A stretch of 47,034 bases of DNA, taken from assembly GCF_000503055.1 (NCBI RefSeq), contig NZ_AYVY01000006.1, forward strand, positions 8,749 through 55,782, in the 5' to 3' direction. Source of the stretch: Mesorhizobium sp. LSHC420B00. Lineage in GTDB: Bacteria; Pseudomonadota; Alphaproteobacteria; Rhizobiales; Rhizobiaceae. Below are positions 18,295 through 27,129 of the stretch, piece by piece. The translations under genes and the position numbers were made by a program. How positions within the stretch are numbered: position 1 is the stretch's first letter; each line of letters begins with the position of its first letter. The notes beneath the pieces were generated by a model, which saw only the letters and a list, made by a program, of their open reading frames with translations, did not search any database and was not told the origin of the DNA.

Positions 18295-20046
18295 ATGAAG
18301 TCAACCAAAGGGCGCTCGCTCGATCTACGATCCGCGATGTTCGGCTGTGTGCACGGCCTCGTTGGCGTAGGCGTTTTCTCCGCATTGATAAATATCCTCG
18401 CCTTGACCGGCTCCGTCTACATGCTCCAGGTCTACGATCGCGTGCTGCCTTCGCAGAGCGTGCCGACTCTTGTCGGATTTACAGTCGGGATGCTGGGACT
18501 TTACGCGGCCTACGGGCTCCTCGATTTCGTGAGGCTTCGCCTGTTGGTCCGCATCGGCAGCCGCCTGCATAGAAATCTGCAGCAAAAGGCGTTCGCAGCC
18601 TCGCTTTCCCTGCCCCTCGTTGCCGGGCCGGATGCGAACCGGGTACATCCGCTTCGTGATCTGGACCAGCTACGTGGCTTTCTTTCCGGACTGGGCCCGA
18701 CAGTCTTATTCGACGCTCCCTGGATACCATTTTATATGGTGGTCATCTATCTGCTGCACCCTGCGCTTGGCGTGCTGGCAACGCTCGGCGCATGCGCCGT
18801 TGTGCTTTTGACGGTGGCTGCGGAGATCATCGGCCGCAAACCTGCGGCTCGTGCGTCTGAAACACTCGTTGCGCAGCGGCTTCTGGCCGATTCCGGCCGC
18901 CGCAACGCAGAGGTTGTTCAGGCTATGGGCCTGTCCGCCCCGCTTAGCCGGCGCTGGAACGAGGTCAGTCATCTTTATCTGAAGAACCAGGAACGGCTCT
19001 CCGACGTCGTTGGCGCAGCGAGCTCACTGTCGAAGACGCTCCGAATGGCCTTGCAATCATGCGTGCTGGGGCTTGGTGCCTACCTCGTGATCGGGGGCGA
19101 GGCCTCGCCGGGTGTGATCATAGCGTCGTCCATATTGCTGGGCCGCTCACTGGCGCCGGTCGATGTGGCGATCGCAAATTGGAGAGGGTTTCTGGCAACC
19201 CGCAAAAGCTATTCCGAGCTGGCGGCAGCGCTGGATGCTTTTGATAGCCAGCAAGAGCCAATGGAACTGCCACGCCCAAAGGCGGAGCTTGCGGTCGAGG
19301 AATTGACGGTCGCGCCACCAAGTCTGCAGAAGCCAACAATCTTCAATGTAAGCTTCCGCTTGGCGAGGGGCGCAGGGTTGGCGGTCGTCGGCCCGAGCGG
19401 CTCCGGCAAGACCACGCTCGTGCGCGCTTTGGTCGGGGCATGGAAGCCGCTTCGAGGAACGGTAAGATTGGACGGCGCCTCGCTCGATCAGTGGAATTCA
19501 GAGCTGCTCGGCATTCATATTGGCTACCTGCCGCAGGACGTTGAGCTGTTCGACGGCACGATCGCCGACAACATTTCAAGGTTCGGCGGCAAAAGCGACG
19601 CAAGGGGCGTGTTGGCAGCTGCCAAAGCTGCGGGCGTGGACAAGATGATCATGCGTCTTCCGCAGGGTTTTCAAACACGCATCGGAGAAGGCGGCGCAGC
19701 CCTGTCGGCTGGGCAGAGGCAGCTCGTCGGACTTGCCAGGGCACTTTACGGTGATCCATTCCTCGTCGTTCTTGACGAACCAAATTCCAATCTGGATGCA
19801 GACGGCGATGCTGCTTTGGCCGGCGCGATCCTGGCAGTGCGTCAGCGCGGCGGTATCGTGATCGTCGTTGCGCATCGCCCCTCCGCTCTCGTCAACATCG
19901 ATCAGGTACTCGTCCTGTCGAACGGGATGCTCCATTCGTTCGGTTCGCGCGAAGACGTTCTGGCAAATGTGATCCGGCCCTTCCCGCGTCCGGACAAGCC
20001 AAACATTGTCGTTCCGCTGCAGCACGGTGCAAGCGGGCATGCGTGA
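18295..20046 (+). CDS. prsD: Type I secretion ABC transporter, PrsD family (permease-ATPase)
   Basis: A 583-residue fusion of a membrane domain and an ATPase that drives one-step export of proteins without Sec signals. Hydrophobic helices span about 25-45, 58-78, 140-180 and 255-295. Walker A GPSGSGKTT is at 366-374, signature LSAGQRQ at 470-476 and Walker B VVLDEP at 491-496. There is no peptidase C39 domain, as in PrsD/AprD-type RTX exporters. The ATG at 18295 gives the family length; upstream in-frame residues look non-coding. The last codons and the start of the next gene are overlapped by a tandem duplication. In rhizobia PrsDE exports EPS-modifying glycanases, which suits this neighbourhood. 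Confidence 0.88.
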   Translation: MKSTKGRSLDLRSAMFGCVHGLVGVGVFSALINILALTGSVYMLQVYDRVLPSQSVPTLVGFTVGMLGLYAAYGLLDFVRLRLLVRIGSRLHRNLQQKAFAASLSLPLVAGPDANRVHPLRDLDQLRGFLSGLGPTVLFDAPWIPFYMVVIYLLHPALGVLATLGACAVVLLTVAAEIIGRKPAARASETLVAQRLLADSGRRNAEVVQAMGLSAPLSRRWNEVSHLYLKNQERLSDVVGAASSLSKTLRMALQSCVLGLGAYLVIGGEASPGVIIASSILLGRSLAPVDVAIANWRGFLATRKSYSELAAALDAFDSQQEPMELPRPKAELAVEELTVAPPSLQKPTIFNVSFRLARGAGLAVVGPSGSGKTTLVRALVGAWKPLRGTVRLDGASLDQWNSELLGIHIGYLPQDVELFDGTIADNISRFGGKSDARGVLAAAKAAGVDKMIMRLPQGFQTRIGEGGAALSAGQRQLVGLARALYGDPFLVVLDEPNSNLDADGDAALAGAILAVRQRGGIVIVVAHRPSALVNIDQVLVLSNGMLHSFGSREDVLANVIRPFPRPDKPNIVVPLQHGASGHA

Positions 20047-20350
20047 GGTATTGCTTAGTGTCTAACGTGACCATGTCGTCATATGCTGCGGTCGCTGGCG
20101 AAGGCCAGCCGACCGGGGCGAAGCCAGAGCCGGATGGCATTCGAGCCAATTTACCCTGGGGCAATCTGCTCCGGAGCCTGGCAGAACATTCTCGTTCCGC
20201 TGCACAGAGGTGCAGCCGGGCATATGTGAGGTATCGCTCTACTGTTACCGTGTCGCCATACGCCGCGCCCGGTGGCGAAAGCCGTTCGTTGGAAACGAAG
20301 CCGGATCCGGATGGCATCCGGGCCAATCTGCTCTTGGGCTTGGCAACCAG
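20001..20350 (+). repeat. Imperfect tandem duplication spanning the prsD-prsE junction
   Basis: Unit 1 (20001-20183) and unit 2 (20184 to about 20350) are diverged copies with a 183-bp period: AACATTGTCGTTCCGCTGC and AACATTCTCGTTCCGCTGC begin them, GTGAGGTAT recurs at 20043 and 20226, and CGGATGGCAT at 20131 and 20308. Unit 2 contains a fossil of the prsD C-terminus read in the old frame (VPLHRGAAGHM then stop, against VPLQHGASGHA then stop in unit 1). Both units also encode KPxPDGIRANL in the prsE frame. The copy number is two and the frame is kept. Confidence 0.85.
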
Positions 20351-21587
20351 CTTGCTGTTGATCTTTGGCGGAGGGCTGTGGTTGGGATTGACCAAGATTG
20401 CCGGCGCGGTGATTGCGCCTGCAACTGTGGTGGTCGAAAGCAACATAAAAAAAGTCCAGCATCAAACCGGCGGCACCATCGGCGGAATCTTCGCGCAGGA
20501 CGGCGATCACGTGAAGGCCGGCGACGTGTTGGTCAGGCTGGACAACACATTGACCCGAGCAAACCTGCAGATAATCACCGAGGACCTCAATCGAGCCACC
20601 ATTCGTCTGGCCCGGCTGGAAGCCGAGCGCCAGGGTCTGCCGGAAATGCAGATCCCGCCTGGCCTTCGGGTTCAAATGGGTGACCCGCAAGTGGCGGCGC
20701 TTGTCAGTGGCGAACGTGCCTTGTTCGAAAGCCGTGCTGCGGCGCTGGCTGGCCAGAAGGCACAATTGCAAAGCCGCGCGAAGCAGCTGGAACGTCAGAT
20801 CGATGGCCTCAAATCGCAGCAGTCTGCGACGGATGAGTCTCTGGATCTGCTGACCAAGAACCTTGCTGACGTTGAATCTCTCTACGCAAAGAAGTTGGTC
20901 TCCAAGGAGAGGTTGAGCACTGTCAGCCTGGAGAAGACCCGGACTCGCGGCGAATCGGGACGCCTTGTCGCAGCGATAGCGGAGGTACAAGCTCACATCA
21001 GTGAAACGGACCTGCAGGTGCTTCAGCTCGACGAACAAATGCGGAGCGACGTGACCAACGAACTTCGCGAAACGGAAGCCAAGCAGACCGAACTCAGTGA
21101 GCGCAAGGTGGTGGCCGAAGACGAGCTCGGCAGGACAGACATTCGCGCCCCGCAATCAGGCACGGTACAAGAATCCTCGGTCCACACCGTCGGAGGCGTG
21201 ATTGGCGCCGGAGAGGTGCTCATGATGATTGTGCCCGATTCCGACAACCTTGTCGTAGACGCTTCCATTCCTCCGTCGCGCATTGATGAGATCCATCCCG
21301 GACAGCAGGTGTCGATCCGCTTTCCGGCGTTCGACGCCGGCACTACACCGGCTTGCGAAGGCTCGGTCAACCGCGTCTCCGCAGATCTGATCAAGGATCA
21401 GCAACGTCAGCTTTCCTATTTTTCGGCGCGCATCGATGTCAAGAACGAAGCGACCTGCCTGACAGGAGAGAAAATCCTCAAACCGGGCATGCCCGCCGAA
21501 GTCCATATAAGAACCGACGAGCGCAGTGTCTGGTCCTACTTGATGAAACCTCTTACCGACCAATTTTCCAGAGCTTTCAGGCAGTAA
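20043..21587 (+). CDS. prsE: Type I secretion membrane-fusion protein, HlyD/PrsE family
   Basis: Periplasmic adaptor that links the PrsD exporter to an outer-membrane channel. After one membrane helix (LLGLATSLLLIFGGGLWLGL, about residues 97-116) comes the lipoyl-type half-motif VQHQTGGTIGGIFAQDGDHVKAGDVLVRLD, a long coiled coil (about 160-360), then the second half-motif and beta-barrel domain (IRAPQSGTVQESSVHTVGGVIGAGE). The first in-frame GTG (20043) overlaps the prsD stop as GTGA and gives 514 residues. The GTG at 20226, in the second copy of the duplicated junction, gives 453 residues, nearer the family norm. The N-terminal 61 residues are therefore probably a by-product of duplication, and either start may be used. 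No outer-membrane TolC is encoded nearby. Confidence 0.86.
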   Translation: MRYCLVSNVTMSSYAAVAGEGQPTGAKPEPDGIRANLPWGNLLRSLAEHSRSAAQRCSRAYVRYRSTVTVSPYAAPGGESRSLETKPDPDGIRANLLLGLATSLLLIFGGGLWLGLTKIAGAVIAPATVVVESNIKKVQHQTGGTIGGIFAQDGDHVKAGDVLVRLDNTLTRANLQIITEDLNRATIRLARLEAERQGLPEMQIPPGLRVQMGDPQVAALVSGERALFESRAAALAGQKAQLQSRAKQLERQIDGLKSQQSATDESLDLLTKNLADVESLYAKKLVSKERLSTVSLEKTRTRGESGRLVAAIAEVQAHISETDLQVLQLDEQMRSDVTNELRETEAKQTELSERKVVAEDELGRTDIRAPQSGTVQESSVHTVGGVIGAGEVLMMIVPDSDNLVVDASIPPSRIDEIHPGQQVSIRFPAFDAGTTPACEGSVNRVSADLIKDQQRQLSYFSARIDVKNEATCLTGEKILKPGMPAEVHIRTDERSVWSYLMKPLTDQFSRAFRQ

Positions 21588-21634
21588 GCGGCTGCCAACC
21601 CAGTGGCGGCCGCTTGGCTCGAGGCGCAGCCGAT

Positions 21635-22897
21635 CTATCGGATCGCCGCGCTCTCGAGAGCGCTGCTGAACCTTACCTCGATCGTGTCTCCCGGCATGAC
21701 CTCGGTGTCTTCTTGGGCCGGCTGTTTCCGCCATTCTTCGCCGACCCTGCGAACGATCGTGACCTCGGCTTGGATCGTCTCACCGGCAACCGGCAACGGC
21801 AGGGCGGCAGCTCCCGTGGGCTGCAACTTCTGGCTGGCGGCGCGAAGTCTTGCATTGATGTCGGCAAGACGCACATTGGTATCTTTCAACTCAGTCAGCA
21901 GACCTATCCTTCTTTGGTTGTCATTGCGTTCGTGCTGTCTGGCAAAATCAGCCTGCTGACGTCGTGCTCTCATAAGTTCAACCGACGTTTCGAGTGCCCG
22001 GCTGGAAGAGAGTACCAAAGCGCGCCGGACGTCGGCGAGCCGGTTATTGGTGAGATTTCCGGACTCAAACGCTTTCCTTACGCGCGCCAGCTCGTCTTCG
22101 TCCGCCTTCACGCCATCCGCTTCGGCCTGCTCGCGTTTGAGCAAGGTCTCGGTTTGTGCAGCGGCATCCTTGCCACTTTTATCGAGAAAGCTCTGCTCTT
22201 GCTGGAAGTTGTCCAACGAGAGCTTCAGCCCTTCTGCTTCGGCCTGGGCGATCGCCGATGCAAAAACTGCCGGCAAGGGCGATCCTTGTGGTGGCTGCAT
22301 GTCGAAGCTCGATTTGCCCTGAAGTTCGGCGCGAATGCGGGCGCTGTGATAGTAGTCTCTCGTGTATTCCCCCCAAAGCGATTCGTAATCGCGCCGCAGA
22401 TCCACCGGATCGGGGCCAACCTGGTTTGCCCGGGACCGCAAAAGGCTGAAACCACCTGACACGGCAATCGCCTGCCGCACGGTCATCAGCGGCCGGTAGG
22501 CCTGCTGTCCGGGAGTGAGCACATCCCCTGTCACATAGATCGGCCGATATTCTGCGACCACGGCGGTCACGTCTGTCGGCTTGATGACGATCATTTGCTC
22601 CCGCCCGTCAGGCAGACGATGGTGGAATATCTTGGTTGGCAGGATCGTCTGCATGCGTGTTTGCAGTTCGGCCGGGCTTAGGCCGCCCACCGAAACCATC
22701 CCGACTTCGGGAAGCGCGATCGTGCCGTCCATCTGGACCACGGCACGTTGCGTTCGCTCCGGGATGGAGGCAATTCCTATCTCGACGGTGTCGCCGGCGG
22801 AAAGTCGATAGGCGACCTGCGCTTCCGCTGCAGCGGCCGTATCCATGGCAGCCAGCATGCCGAGCACGACAAGAAGGATTCGGTTAACAAGGACCAT
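21635..22897 (-). CDS. Polysaccharide export protein, ExoF-like (Poly_export/SLBB)
   Basis: A 420-residue periplasmic export protein. The chosen ATG (22897) begins a signal peptide (MVLVNRILLVVLGMLAA ending near TAAAAEA) and has AAGGAG upstream; the frame itself reaches 22951. The mature start AYRLSAGDTVEIGIASIPE is the polysaccharide export domain, followed by an SLBB-like segment around IYVTGDVLTPGQQAYRPLMTVRQAI and a long alpha-helical region (about 220-370) as in ExoF-type proteins. It lacks the lipobox of Wza. It should link polymer synthesis to export across the periplasm. It is the last gene of the five-gene minus-strand operon starting at 26620. Confidence 0.85.
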   Translation of the reverse strand: MVLVNRILLVVLGMLAAMDTAAAAEAQVAYRLSAGDTVEIGIASIPERTQRAVVQMDGTIALPEVGMVSVGGLSPAELQTRMQTILPTKIFHHRLPDGREQMIVIKPTDVTAVVAEYRPIYVTGDVLTPGQQAYRPLMTVRQAIAVSGGFSLLRSRANQVGPDPVDLRRDYESLWGEYTRDYYHSARIRAELQGKSSFDMQPPQGSPLPAVFASAIAQAEAEGLKLSLDNFQQEQSFLDKSGKDAAAQTETLLKREQAEADGVKADEDELARVRKAFESGNLTNNRLADVRRALVLSSSRALETSVELMRARRQQADFARQHERNDNQRRIGLLTELKDTNVRLADINARLRAASQKLQPTGAAALPLPVAGETIQAEVTIVRRVGEEWRKQPAQEDTEVMPGDTIEVRFSSALESAAIR

Positions 22898-22963
22898 TGG
22901 TGACAATCTCCTTCTGGTTCGAATCCAGCGACAACGGCGGAGCCAATCCACCCAGGCGAAAGC

Positions 22964-23968
22964 TCATGTCATGTAACCCATCTCATGGCGCACCCGGCCT
23001 TCGCTGAGGCGTCCCTGCCACCATCCGATGGTCCGCTCCAACCCTTCGCGCAGGCTGGTCTGGGCGCGCCATCCAGTCTTGCTTTCGAGGAGCGAAGAAT
23101 CAGCCAGCAAGGCACGCACCTCTGAATTCTGCGGCCGCAGGCGGCGCTCGTCGCGGTGAATTGGTTTCTTGCAGCCACTCAACTCGACCACCAGATCCAA
23201 TATGTCCGAGATCGTCACGGCGCGCTGGCTTCCGGCATTGTAGGCATGGCCAAATTCGAGCTCGGCCGAACCTGCGGTCAAAAACGCCGCCGCAGTGTCT
23301 TCCACGAAAGTAAGATCGCGGATCGGGCTGGTGTCTCCCACCATGATCGCCGAGCATTTCTTGTCGAGAGCCTGACGTATGATGGTCGGTACGATGGCCC
23401 GCTCGCTCTGGCGTGGGCCATACGTATTGAAGGGCCGCATGATGACCACGGGGACGTCGAACGATCTGGCGTACGACTCCGCCATCATGTCCGCACCGAT
23501 CTTGGATGCCGAATATGGTGACTGTCCCTGCAACGGGTGTGATTCGCTGATGGGCATTGTCAGCGCGGTGCCATAAACCTCGCTTGTCGAGGTGTGCACC
23601 ACCCGCTCCGTCTCCCATTGCCGCGCCGCTTCGAGGACGTTGACCGTGCCCAGGATGTTGGTTTCTACATAGGACTGGGCCGCGGCATACGAATATGGGA
23701 TCGCGATCAGTGCGGCGAGATGAAACACCACCGCCTGGCCACGCACGATCCGGTTAAGGAACGCGCTGTCACGAACATCACCGCGGATCAGGTTCAGCTG
23801 GCTTCGAATGGTGTCCGGCAAATCGTCCAGCCAGCCGTGGCTGTCGAACGAATTGTAGAGAGCCAGCGCAGTGACGTCCGCGCCGCTACGGACGAGTGCT
23901 TCGGTGAGATGCGACCCGATGAACCCATCGGCACCGGTAACCAGAACTTTCCTGCCCTTGTATGCCAT
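22964..23968 (-). CDS. NAD-dependent sugar-nucleotide 4,6-dehydratase, LegB-like (SDR family)
   Basis: A 334-residue extended short-chain dehydrogenase. The NAD-binding motif TGADGFIGSH is at 11-20, TSTSEVYG at 126-133 and the catalytic pair Tyr152/Lys156 in PYSASKIGAD. The phrases LYNSFDSHGWLD, VVFHLAALIAIPYSY and MRPFNTYGPRQSERAIVPTII match the LegB-type group that converts UDP- or GDP-GlcNAc to the 4-keto-6-deoxy sugar. Together with the aminotransferase two genes upstream it would make a 4-amino-4,6-dideoxy sugar. The frame extends to 24046, but the ATG at 23968 starts the Rossmann fold and follows AGGGGGAA. Another SDR epimerase or dehydratase activity is possible. Confidence 0.82.
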   Translation of the reverse strand: MAYKGRKVLVTGADGFIGSHLTEALVRSGADVTALALYNSFDSHGWLDDLPDTIRSQLNLIRGDVRDSAFLNRIVRGQAVVFHLAALIAIPYSYAAAQSYVETNILGTVNVLEAARQWETERVVHTSTSEVYGTALTMPISESHPLQGQSPYSASKIGADMMAESYARSFDVPVVIMRPFNTYGPRQSERAIVPTIIRQALDKKCSAIMVGDTSPIRDLTFVEDTAAAFLTAGSAELEFGHAYNAGSQRAVTISDILDLVVELSGCKKPIHRDERRLRPQNSEVRALLADSSLLESKTGWRAQTSLREGLERTIGWWQGRLSEGRVRHEMGYMT

Positions 23969-24042
23969 GACCCAAGCGTTCCCCCTATGACGTGAGGCAC
24001 TGACTTTGCAAATCCACGAGAGCGCGGGTATTCCACCTGCTC

Positions 24043-24717
24043 TCACGTTCCGATCGGCGGCGGCGAAACGACGCCAAGCACCGCCAGCAAGCCGCGCACC
24101 ATCCAGACGACATCAGAGACGATCGTGCGCTGCGGATAATAGGAAAGGTCGAGCCTGGCCTTGGCAGGAAACAGAACCTGGCGGTAGAACAATAGCGGGT
24201 CCACGGATCGCGGATAAAAATGCGCTTCATTCCGGAAGAGAACCTGGGCCGGACCCAACAAGCCTGGCTTGTATTGTAAAATGTCCTCAAAGCCCCCGCG
24301 AAAACAATCGGCAAAGGCAAGGCTCTCCGGGCGTGGACCGATGATTGCCATCTCGCCTCTGAAGACATTCCATAGCTGCGGCAGCTCGTCGAATTTGGTG
24401 GCGGCGAGGAACCGCCCGATTGGCGTCATGCGGCTGTCATCGGCCATGGTCAGCGCCAGGCCACCGGGATCGCATCGCACTCTGAATTTGCGGAATTTGT
24501 ACATGCGGAATGGGCGAGCACCGGCCCCGACGCGGGTCTGCGTAAAGAAGATTGGCCGACCGCCTTCCAGCAGCAGCGCCAGGGCAATCAGCAGCATCAG
24601 CGGAGCGAAGACGATCGCCGCGGCTGCAGCAATGACGAGATCGATTGCTCGTCTCACAGCCCCATGGGCGGCGCTCGAGACGTTAGGCCGGTGAATGGCT
24701 AGGTCCAGGGCATTCAT
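24043..24717 (-). CDS. Initiating sugar-phosphate transferase (PglC/WcaJ C-terminal type)
   Basis: A 224-residue monotopic phosphoglycosyl transferase that moves a sugar-1-phosphate from a nucleotide sugar onto undecaprenyl phosphate, the first step of repeat-unit assembly at the inner membrane. A hydrophobic helix spans about 25-50, then FFTQTRVGAGARPFRMYKFR, KFDELPQLWN at 108-117 with the catalytic Asp-Glu, and GPRPE at 127-131. It consists of the catalytic domain only, without the extra membrane domain of large WbaP/WcaJ enzymes. Its ATG overlaps the aminotransferase stop (ATGA). With a dehydratase and aminotransferase beside it, the first sugar may be an amino-dideoxy sugar. Confidence 0.9.
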   Translation of the reverse strand: MNALDLAIHRPNVSSAAHGAVRRAIDLVIAAAAAIVFAPLMLLIALALLLEGGRPIFFTQTRVGAGARPFRMYKFRKFRVRCDPGGLALTMADDSRMTPIGRFLAATKFDELPQLWNVFRGEMAIIGPRPESLAFADCFRGGFEDILQYKPGLLGPAQVLFRNEAHFYPRSVDPLLFYRQVLFPAKARLDLSYYPQRTIVSDVVWMVRGLLAVLGVVSPPPIGT

Positions 24718-25850
24718 GCGGCTGTTCCTGTCTGAGCGCAGTTATTGACCGCCGCGGCAAGAGCGACCACTACCGTTTCGACCAAAGGTGCGGTGATCTG
24801 CGGATGCAGCGGTACAGTGAGTTCGCGCTGGGCGAAATCTTCCGTGCGCGGTAAATGAGTACCGGGAATGAGCTCACGATAGAGCGTCATCTGGTGCACC
24901 GGCGGGTAGTGGATAGTGGTTTGTATCCCTTGCGCGCGCAGTGCGTCGATGACGTCTTGCCTGTCGGCGTAACGCGGCAAAAGGATAGGCATGATGTGGT
25001 AGGCCGACGTCCGTGGCTCGTGGAACGGGATGGTCACGGCCGGGCAATGCTTCGCGATGAGACGGCGATACAGCATCACCAGGATACGCCTGATCTCATT
25101 CCACTCCTGCAGATTTTGCAGCTGGACCAATCCGATCGCAGCCCGCAATTCATCCATGCGATAATTGAATCCGAGCATGGTGACATCATACTGCGGGGTG
25201 CGGCTGTTCAGCCTTTGACGTGTCCCGGTGGTCATCCCATGTCCACGCGCCTGGCGGATCGTCTCGAGCAGACCGGCATCCCTGGCAATCACCGCCCCGC
25301 CTTCCGCCGTGGTCATGTTCTTGTTGCCGTAGAAGCTGAAGGCGGCCGCGGCACCAAATGTCCCCACCTCCTTCAGGCCGGGCGCATGCGCCGCGTCCTC
25401 GACGATATGCAGCCCACGGGCACGGGCGAACTTCTGCCATTGTTCCCGATCGGCGAGGTAGCCGGCGAAATGGACGAGAATGACTGCCTTGGTGCGGGCC
25501 GTGCATTTCGCTTCGGCTTCCGCGATGGACATCAGCGGCACATCGACCGACTCGATGTCGACGAAAACGGGGGTCGCACCAACATAGAGGACCGCATTTG
25601 CGGTCGCCACGAAAGTCAAGGATGGGACCAGCACCTCGTCGCCCGGGCCGATACCAAGTGCGTGCAAAATGAGATGAAGCGCTGCGGTACAAGAACTGAC
25701 CGCGACGCAATCCTCCGCACCATGCACGTCGGCAAAGGCTTGTTCGAAGGCTCGTACCTGCTCCCCCATGGTCAGCCAGCCGCTGTCGATGACCTTGGTC
25801 AAAGCAGTCTTCTCCGGCACACCCAAGATCGGGGCACTGACCAAGAGCAT
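24714..25850 (-). CDS. DegT/DnrJ/EryC1 family PLP-dependent sugar aminotransferase
   Basis: A 378-residue aminotransferase that adds an amino group to a keto sugar nucleotide. The PLP Lys is Lys177 in FYGNKNMTTAEGG, HIVEDAAHAPG lies at 148-158 and GFNYRMDEL further on, all standard for the family. The reading frame opens with GTG (25853) directly followed by ATG (25850); the ATG is preferred because AGGAGG then sits five bases away instead of two. It lies 47 bp downstream of the nucleotidyltransferase and is coupled to the sugar-phosphate transferase. The likely substrate is the 4-keto-6-deoxy product of the LegB-like enzyme. Perosamine-type or bacillosamine-type chemistry cannot be distinguished here. 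Confidence 0.9.
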   Translation of the reverse strand: MLLVSAPILGVPEKTALTKVIDSGWLTMGEQVRAFEQAFADVHGAEDCVAVSSCTAALHLILHALGIGPGDEVLVPSLTFVATANAVLYVGATPVFVDIESVDVPLMSIAEAEAKCTARTKAVILVHFAGYLADREQWQKFARARGLHIVEDAAHAPGLKEVGTFGAAAAFSFYGNKNMTTAEGGAVIARDAGLLETIRQARGHGMTTGTRQRLNSRTPQYDVTMLGFNYRMDELRAAIGLVQLQNLQEWNEIRRILVMLYRRLIAKHCPAVTIPFHEPRTSAYHIMPILLPRYADRQDVIDALRAQGIQTTIHYPPVHQMTLYRELIPGTHLPRTEDFAQRELTVPLHPQITAPLVETVVVALAAAVNNCAQTGTAA

Positions 25851-25897
25851 CACAACCTCCTAGACTGATAACTGTGGGAACCGCGCTGGTGACTTCA

Positions 25898-26620
25898 TCA
25901 TGCAGCCGTCGCAGTGACCTCGATCGAGGCCGACTGGTCTTCCCAGGAAATGGTCTGTGCGTTCTGAAAGTCGTCGACGCGCCCGATATCGAGCCAGAGA
26001 CCTTCATGCTTGTACACGTGCACGGTTGTGCCGTTCTGCATCATCTGGAGCATCAGGTCGTCGAACCCAAAGGGTATGCCGGACGGGATGAACTGCAGAA
26101 CGTCTGGATTCATGCAGTAAATCCCCATGCTGACCAGATGCGACAGCGTCGGTTTCTCGCGAAAGGTCTGCACGGTATTGTCGACTTCGTCGATGACGCC
26201 GAAATCCATCTTGATCAGGCGACAGGCTGTTGCGATCGTCACTGGATCGGTGTGCTTACGGTGCGCTGCTACAAATCGACTGAGGCTTAGATCCGTAAGG
26301 ACATCGCCATTGAGAACGATGAATGGCTCCGTCAGTTCGTCCCTGATCAAAGACAATGGCCCGATGGTGCCCAGCGGCTCCATCTCCTGCGTGTATCGAA
26401 TTTTCAGGTTCCACTGCGAGCCATCTCCACACACGGTGCGGATCAAGTGGCCGAGATACCCGGTTGTAATATAGACTTCCTGAATACCGTTGCGTCGCAA
26501 CCATTTCAGAAGCATCTCGAGAACCGGCCGTGCACCGATCGGCATGAGCGGCTTCGGCAAGATCGAAGTGAAGGGGCGGAGGCGTGTTCCCATTCCACCA
26601 CATTGAATCACCGCTTTCAT
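25898..26620 (-). CDS. Sugar-phosphate nucleotidyltransferase
   Basis: A 240-residue enzyme that makes the nucleotide sugar. GGMGTRLRP at 8-16 is the nucleotide-binding loop, KPLMPIG at 23-29 the sugar-phosphate signature and NGDVLTD at 104-110 the metal-binding region. It has the core domain only, without a C-terminal hexapeptide or cupin domain, like the small guanylyl- or uridylyl-transferases in legionaminic acid and heptose pathways. The ATG at 26620 follows an excellent GGGAGGA; the longer frame to 26662 is not needed. It is the first gene of the five-gene operon running to 21635. Nucleotide preference is not readable. Confidence 0.87.
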   Translation of the reverse strand: MKAVIQCGGMGTRLRPFTSILPKPLMPIGARPVLEMLLKWLRRNGIQEVYITTGYLGHLIRTVCGDGSQWNLKIRYTQEMEPLGTIGPLSLIRDELTEPFIVLNGDVLTDLSLSRFVAAHRKHTDPVTIATACRLIKMDFGVIDEVDNTVQTFREKPTLSHLVSMGIYCMNPDVLQFIPSGIPFGFDDLMLQMMQNGTTVHVYKHEGLWLDIGRVDDFQNAQTISWEDQSASIEVTATAA

Positions 26621-27129
26621 CCTGGTCCTCCCTTGTTCATTCGGCCTGAACGCCATCGTCACGGGCCGGTTATCCTACCCTGGTCAGCACCCGGGAAACG
26701 CGTTCTTGTCCCCTCAGAAGAACCGGTGAGATTTCCCGTAGAAGACCGGTGAGATTTCCCCACCGATCCCTGATCCGGACATTGCATCTGGATGGTATGT
26801 GGCCGTCGGGGTGCGTGTCGTCGTGCATTCGAATGGTAACAATTCAGCCGTTTTGCTGTTCTATACCTACAGACCTATGGCAGTGCTGAGACCAGCCGGT
26901 CTGTCAGCTTTCCAAGAGGTCAGAACACATGTTCGACGACGTTCGGCGGGTTTCGCTCACAAGGGGCAAAAAAAGAGGAGCGTTTCCCGTCATTTAAGAT
27001 TATATTAGAAATCTGGCGTTTGCGGCGTTGGGGTGCCGCGGCGTCGGCTGGATGAATCGACGAGTGAATGGCTACGACTTTCAGGCCCATCACCGTTCAA
27101 TCCATTCAGATACGCGTTGGGGTAGTTCA
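26621..27129. promoter_or_regulatory. Divergent control region between EPS operon and response regulator
   Basis: A 509-bp divergent gap. It contains two 16-bp direct repeats at 26722 and 26745 (listed separately) and, nearer the response regulator, an AT-rich block around 26990-27015 (TTTAAGATTATATTAGAAAT) that is the best promoter candidate for the plus-strand gene. No gene is supported; the in-frame extension of the response regulator to 27028 does not look like coding sequence. Confidence 0.45.
26722..26760. repeat. Two 16-bp direct repeats
   Basis: ACCGGTGAGATTTCCC occurs at 26722-26737 and again at 26745-26760, a 23-bp period. Spaced repeats of this kind occur at the ends of IS21-family elements and also as regulator-binding iterons upstream of promoters. 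No transposase gene is beside them, so a remnant insertion-sequence end or an operator for the nucleotidyltransferase operon are both open. Confidence 0.6.

Noticed and set aside
26722..26760. Possible CRISPR array
   Set aside because: Only two copies of a 16-bp repeat with a 7-bp gap and no cas genes.
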